A stretch of 6,006 bases of DNA from DATBIS01 sp036556805 (lineage in GTDB: Bacteria; Actinomycetota; UBA4738; HRBIN12). Of this stretch, positions 5,262 through 6,006 are shown piece after piece. The stretch is taken from NCBI GenBank assembly GCA_036556805.1, contig DATBIS010000035.1, positions 1 through 6,006 on the forward strand, in the 5' to 3' direction. The translations under genes were made by a program, and so were the position numbers. Below the pieces are notes generated by a model. That model was not told the DNA's origin and did not search any database. It saw nothing but the letters and a program-made list of their open reading frames with translations. The first letter of the stretch is position 1; each line of letters starts with the position of its first letter.

Positions 5262-6006
5262 CTAAGCGCCCATCGGGTGCCAGACGGTCTTGAACTCCGC
5301 GAACGCGGTGATCTCGTACGGGCTCTGCGCCGCCTCGTCGAACGGGTCGACGTCGGGAGCGCGATGCACGCGCTTCACGTTCTCGGCCGCCGCCCGCTCG
5401 CTGTCGGCGAGCAGTTCCGCAGGTACGCCGGTCACGTCGAGGCCATTGACGTCCATGTGGCTCGCGAGCCACGGAACGAGCTCGGCCGTGCTTCCGGTGA
5501 GGACGTTCACGACGCCGCCCGGCACGTCGCTCGTGGCGAGCACCTCGGCGAGCGAGACCGCGGGAAGCGGGGATCGCTCGCTCGCGATCACGACGGAGGT
5601 GTTCCCGCTCACGATCGCGGGAGCGATGCGCGAGACCAGGCCGAGCAGCGCTTGGTCGCCGGGCGCGACGATGCCGACGACGCCGGTCGGCTCCGGCAGC
5701 GTGAAGTTGAAGTACGGGCCCGCGACCGGGTTCGTCGCGCCGGTCACCTGCGCGAGCTTGTCGGCCCAGCCCGCGTACCAGACCCATCGGTCGATCGAGG
5801 CGCTCACGCCCCGGGCCGGATCCGCTGCACCCGCATCGGTAAGCTCGGCCTCGAACTGCGCCCGGCGGCCCTCCATCATCTCCGCGACCCGGTAGAGGAT
5901 CTGGCCGCGCAGGTACGCGGTGGCGCCGGACCAGGCCGGGAACGCGCCGCGGGCGGCGACGACCGCTTCCCGCAGGTCCTTGCGGGAGGCCCGCGAGACC
6001 TGGGCG
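5262..6006 (-). CDS. catalytic-domain-less aldehyde dehydrogenase-like protein (5' partial)
   Basis: The last 247 codons of a gene entering from the right edge. Counting from the first visible residue, 103-171 align by eye with the ALDH Rossmann region (PEPTGVVGIVAP, then APAIVSGNT, SPLPAVSLAEVL and PGGVVNVLTG). The oxyanion Asn motif (PWNFP in active ALDHs) reads APGDQ here, and the cofactor-contacting Lys of VLKPAE is replaced (VVIASE). After AAAENVKRV (205-213) the catalytic domain, including the LELGG glutamate and nucleophilic Cys, is absent; the chain closes with EFKTVWHP, like the C-terminal oligomerisation strand of full ALDHs. I recall very similar proteins paired with an intact ALDH beside deoC in actinobacteria, so this is likely a conserved non-catalytic subunit, not a fresh truncation. 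Role unproven. The TAG stop is at 5262-5264. Confidence 0.82.
   Translation of the reverse strand, partial: AQVSRASRKDLREAVVAARGAFPAWSGATAYLRGQILYRVAEMMEGRRAQFEAELTDAGAADPARGVSASIDRWVWYAGWADKLAQVTGATNPVAGPYFNFTLPEPTGVVGIVAPGDQALLGLVSRIAPAIVSGNTSVVIASERSPLPAVSLAEVLATSDVPGGVVNVLTGSTAELVPWLASHMDVNGLDVTGVPAELLADSERAAAENVKRVHRAPDVDPFDEAAQSPYEITAFAEFKTVWHPMGA

Noticed and set aside
1..6006. CRISPR array, insertion sequence or phage attachment site
   Set aside because: No spaced direct repeats, transposase or target-site duplications were seen; the only repeats are short inverted repeats in gene gaps.

Overview
The window is GC-rich, densely coded DNA of actinobacterial character (Actinomycetota; class not resolvable from 6 kb). 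Three things support this: the same-strand order recO-uppS-glyS, which is also found close together in mycobacteria; two promoters of the TANNNT type placed so close to the ATG that the transcripts would be leaderless; and a catalytic-domain-less aldehyde-dehydrogenase-like protein of a kind I recall beside deoC in actinobacteria.

Layout. On the minus strand, positions 1-2103 hold a housekeeping block transcribed right to left: recO (DNA repair), uppS (undecaprenyl/polyprenyl diphosphate synthase, ATGA overlap with recO) and the 5' part of glyS (single-chain glycyl-tRNA synthetase, running off the left edge). A 172-bp divergent spacer follows. On the plus strand, 2276-4497 is an accessory block: a McrB-like AAA+ ATPase, an overlapping small protein resembling the central part of DUF2357/McrC-like partners but without any nuclease domain, then a VapBC-type toxin-antitoxin pair (Phd/YefM antitoxin, PIN-domain toxin) behind its own palindromic promoter. 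Converging on this from the right, on the minus strand, are a membrane-anchored protein of unknown function (4587-5192) and the 3' part of a degenerate aldehyde dehydrogenase (5262 to the right edge).

How they work together. recO and uppS look translationally coupled; glyS has its own possible promoter. The ATPase and the DUF2357-like gene overlap by about 23 bp and are very probably co-translated; together they look like the motor and coupling parts of a McrBC-type (type IV restriction-like) system from which the nuclease is absent. Whether that is a decayed remnant or a compact nuclease-free two-protein machine cannot be decided here. The toxin-antitoxin pair just downstream fits an accessory or defence insertion beside recO. 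The most noteworthy points are this nuclease-less McrBC-like pair, the nested palindrome overlapping the antitoxin start codon, the twin leaderless promoters of recO and the antitoxin, and the ALDH-like protein that keeps the nucleotide-binding region and the C-terminal strand but lacks the catalytic domain. No gene-free stretch exceeds 300 bases; no tRNA, rRNA, CRISPR array, insertion sequence or origin was seen.
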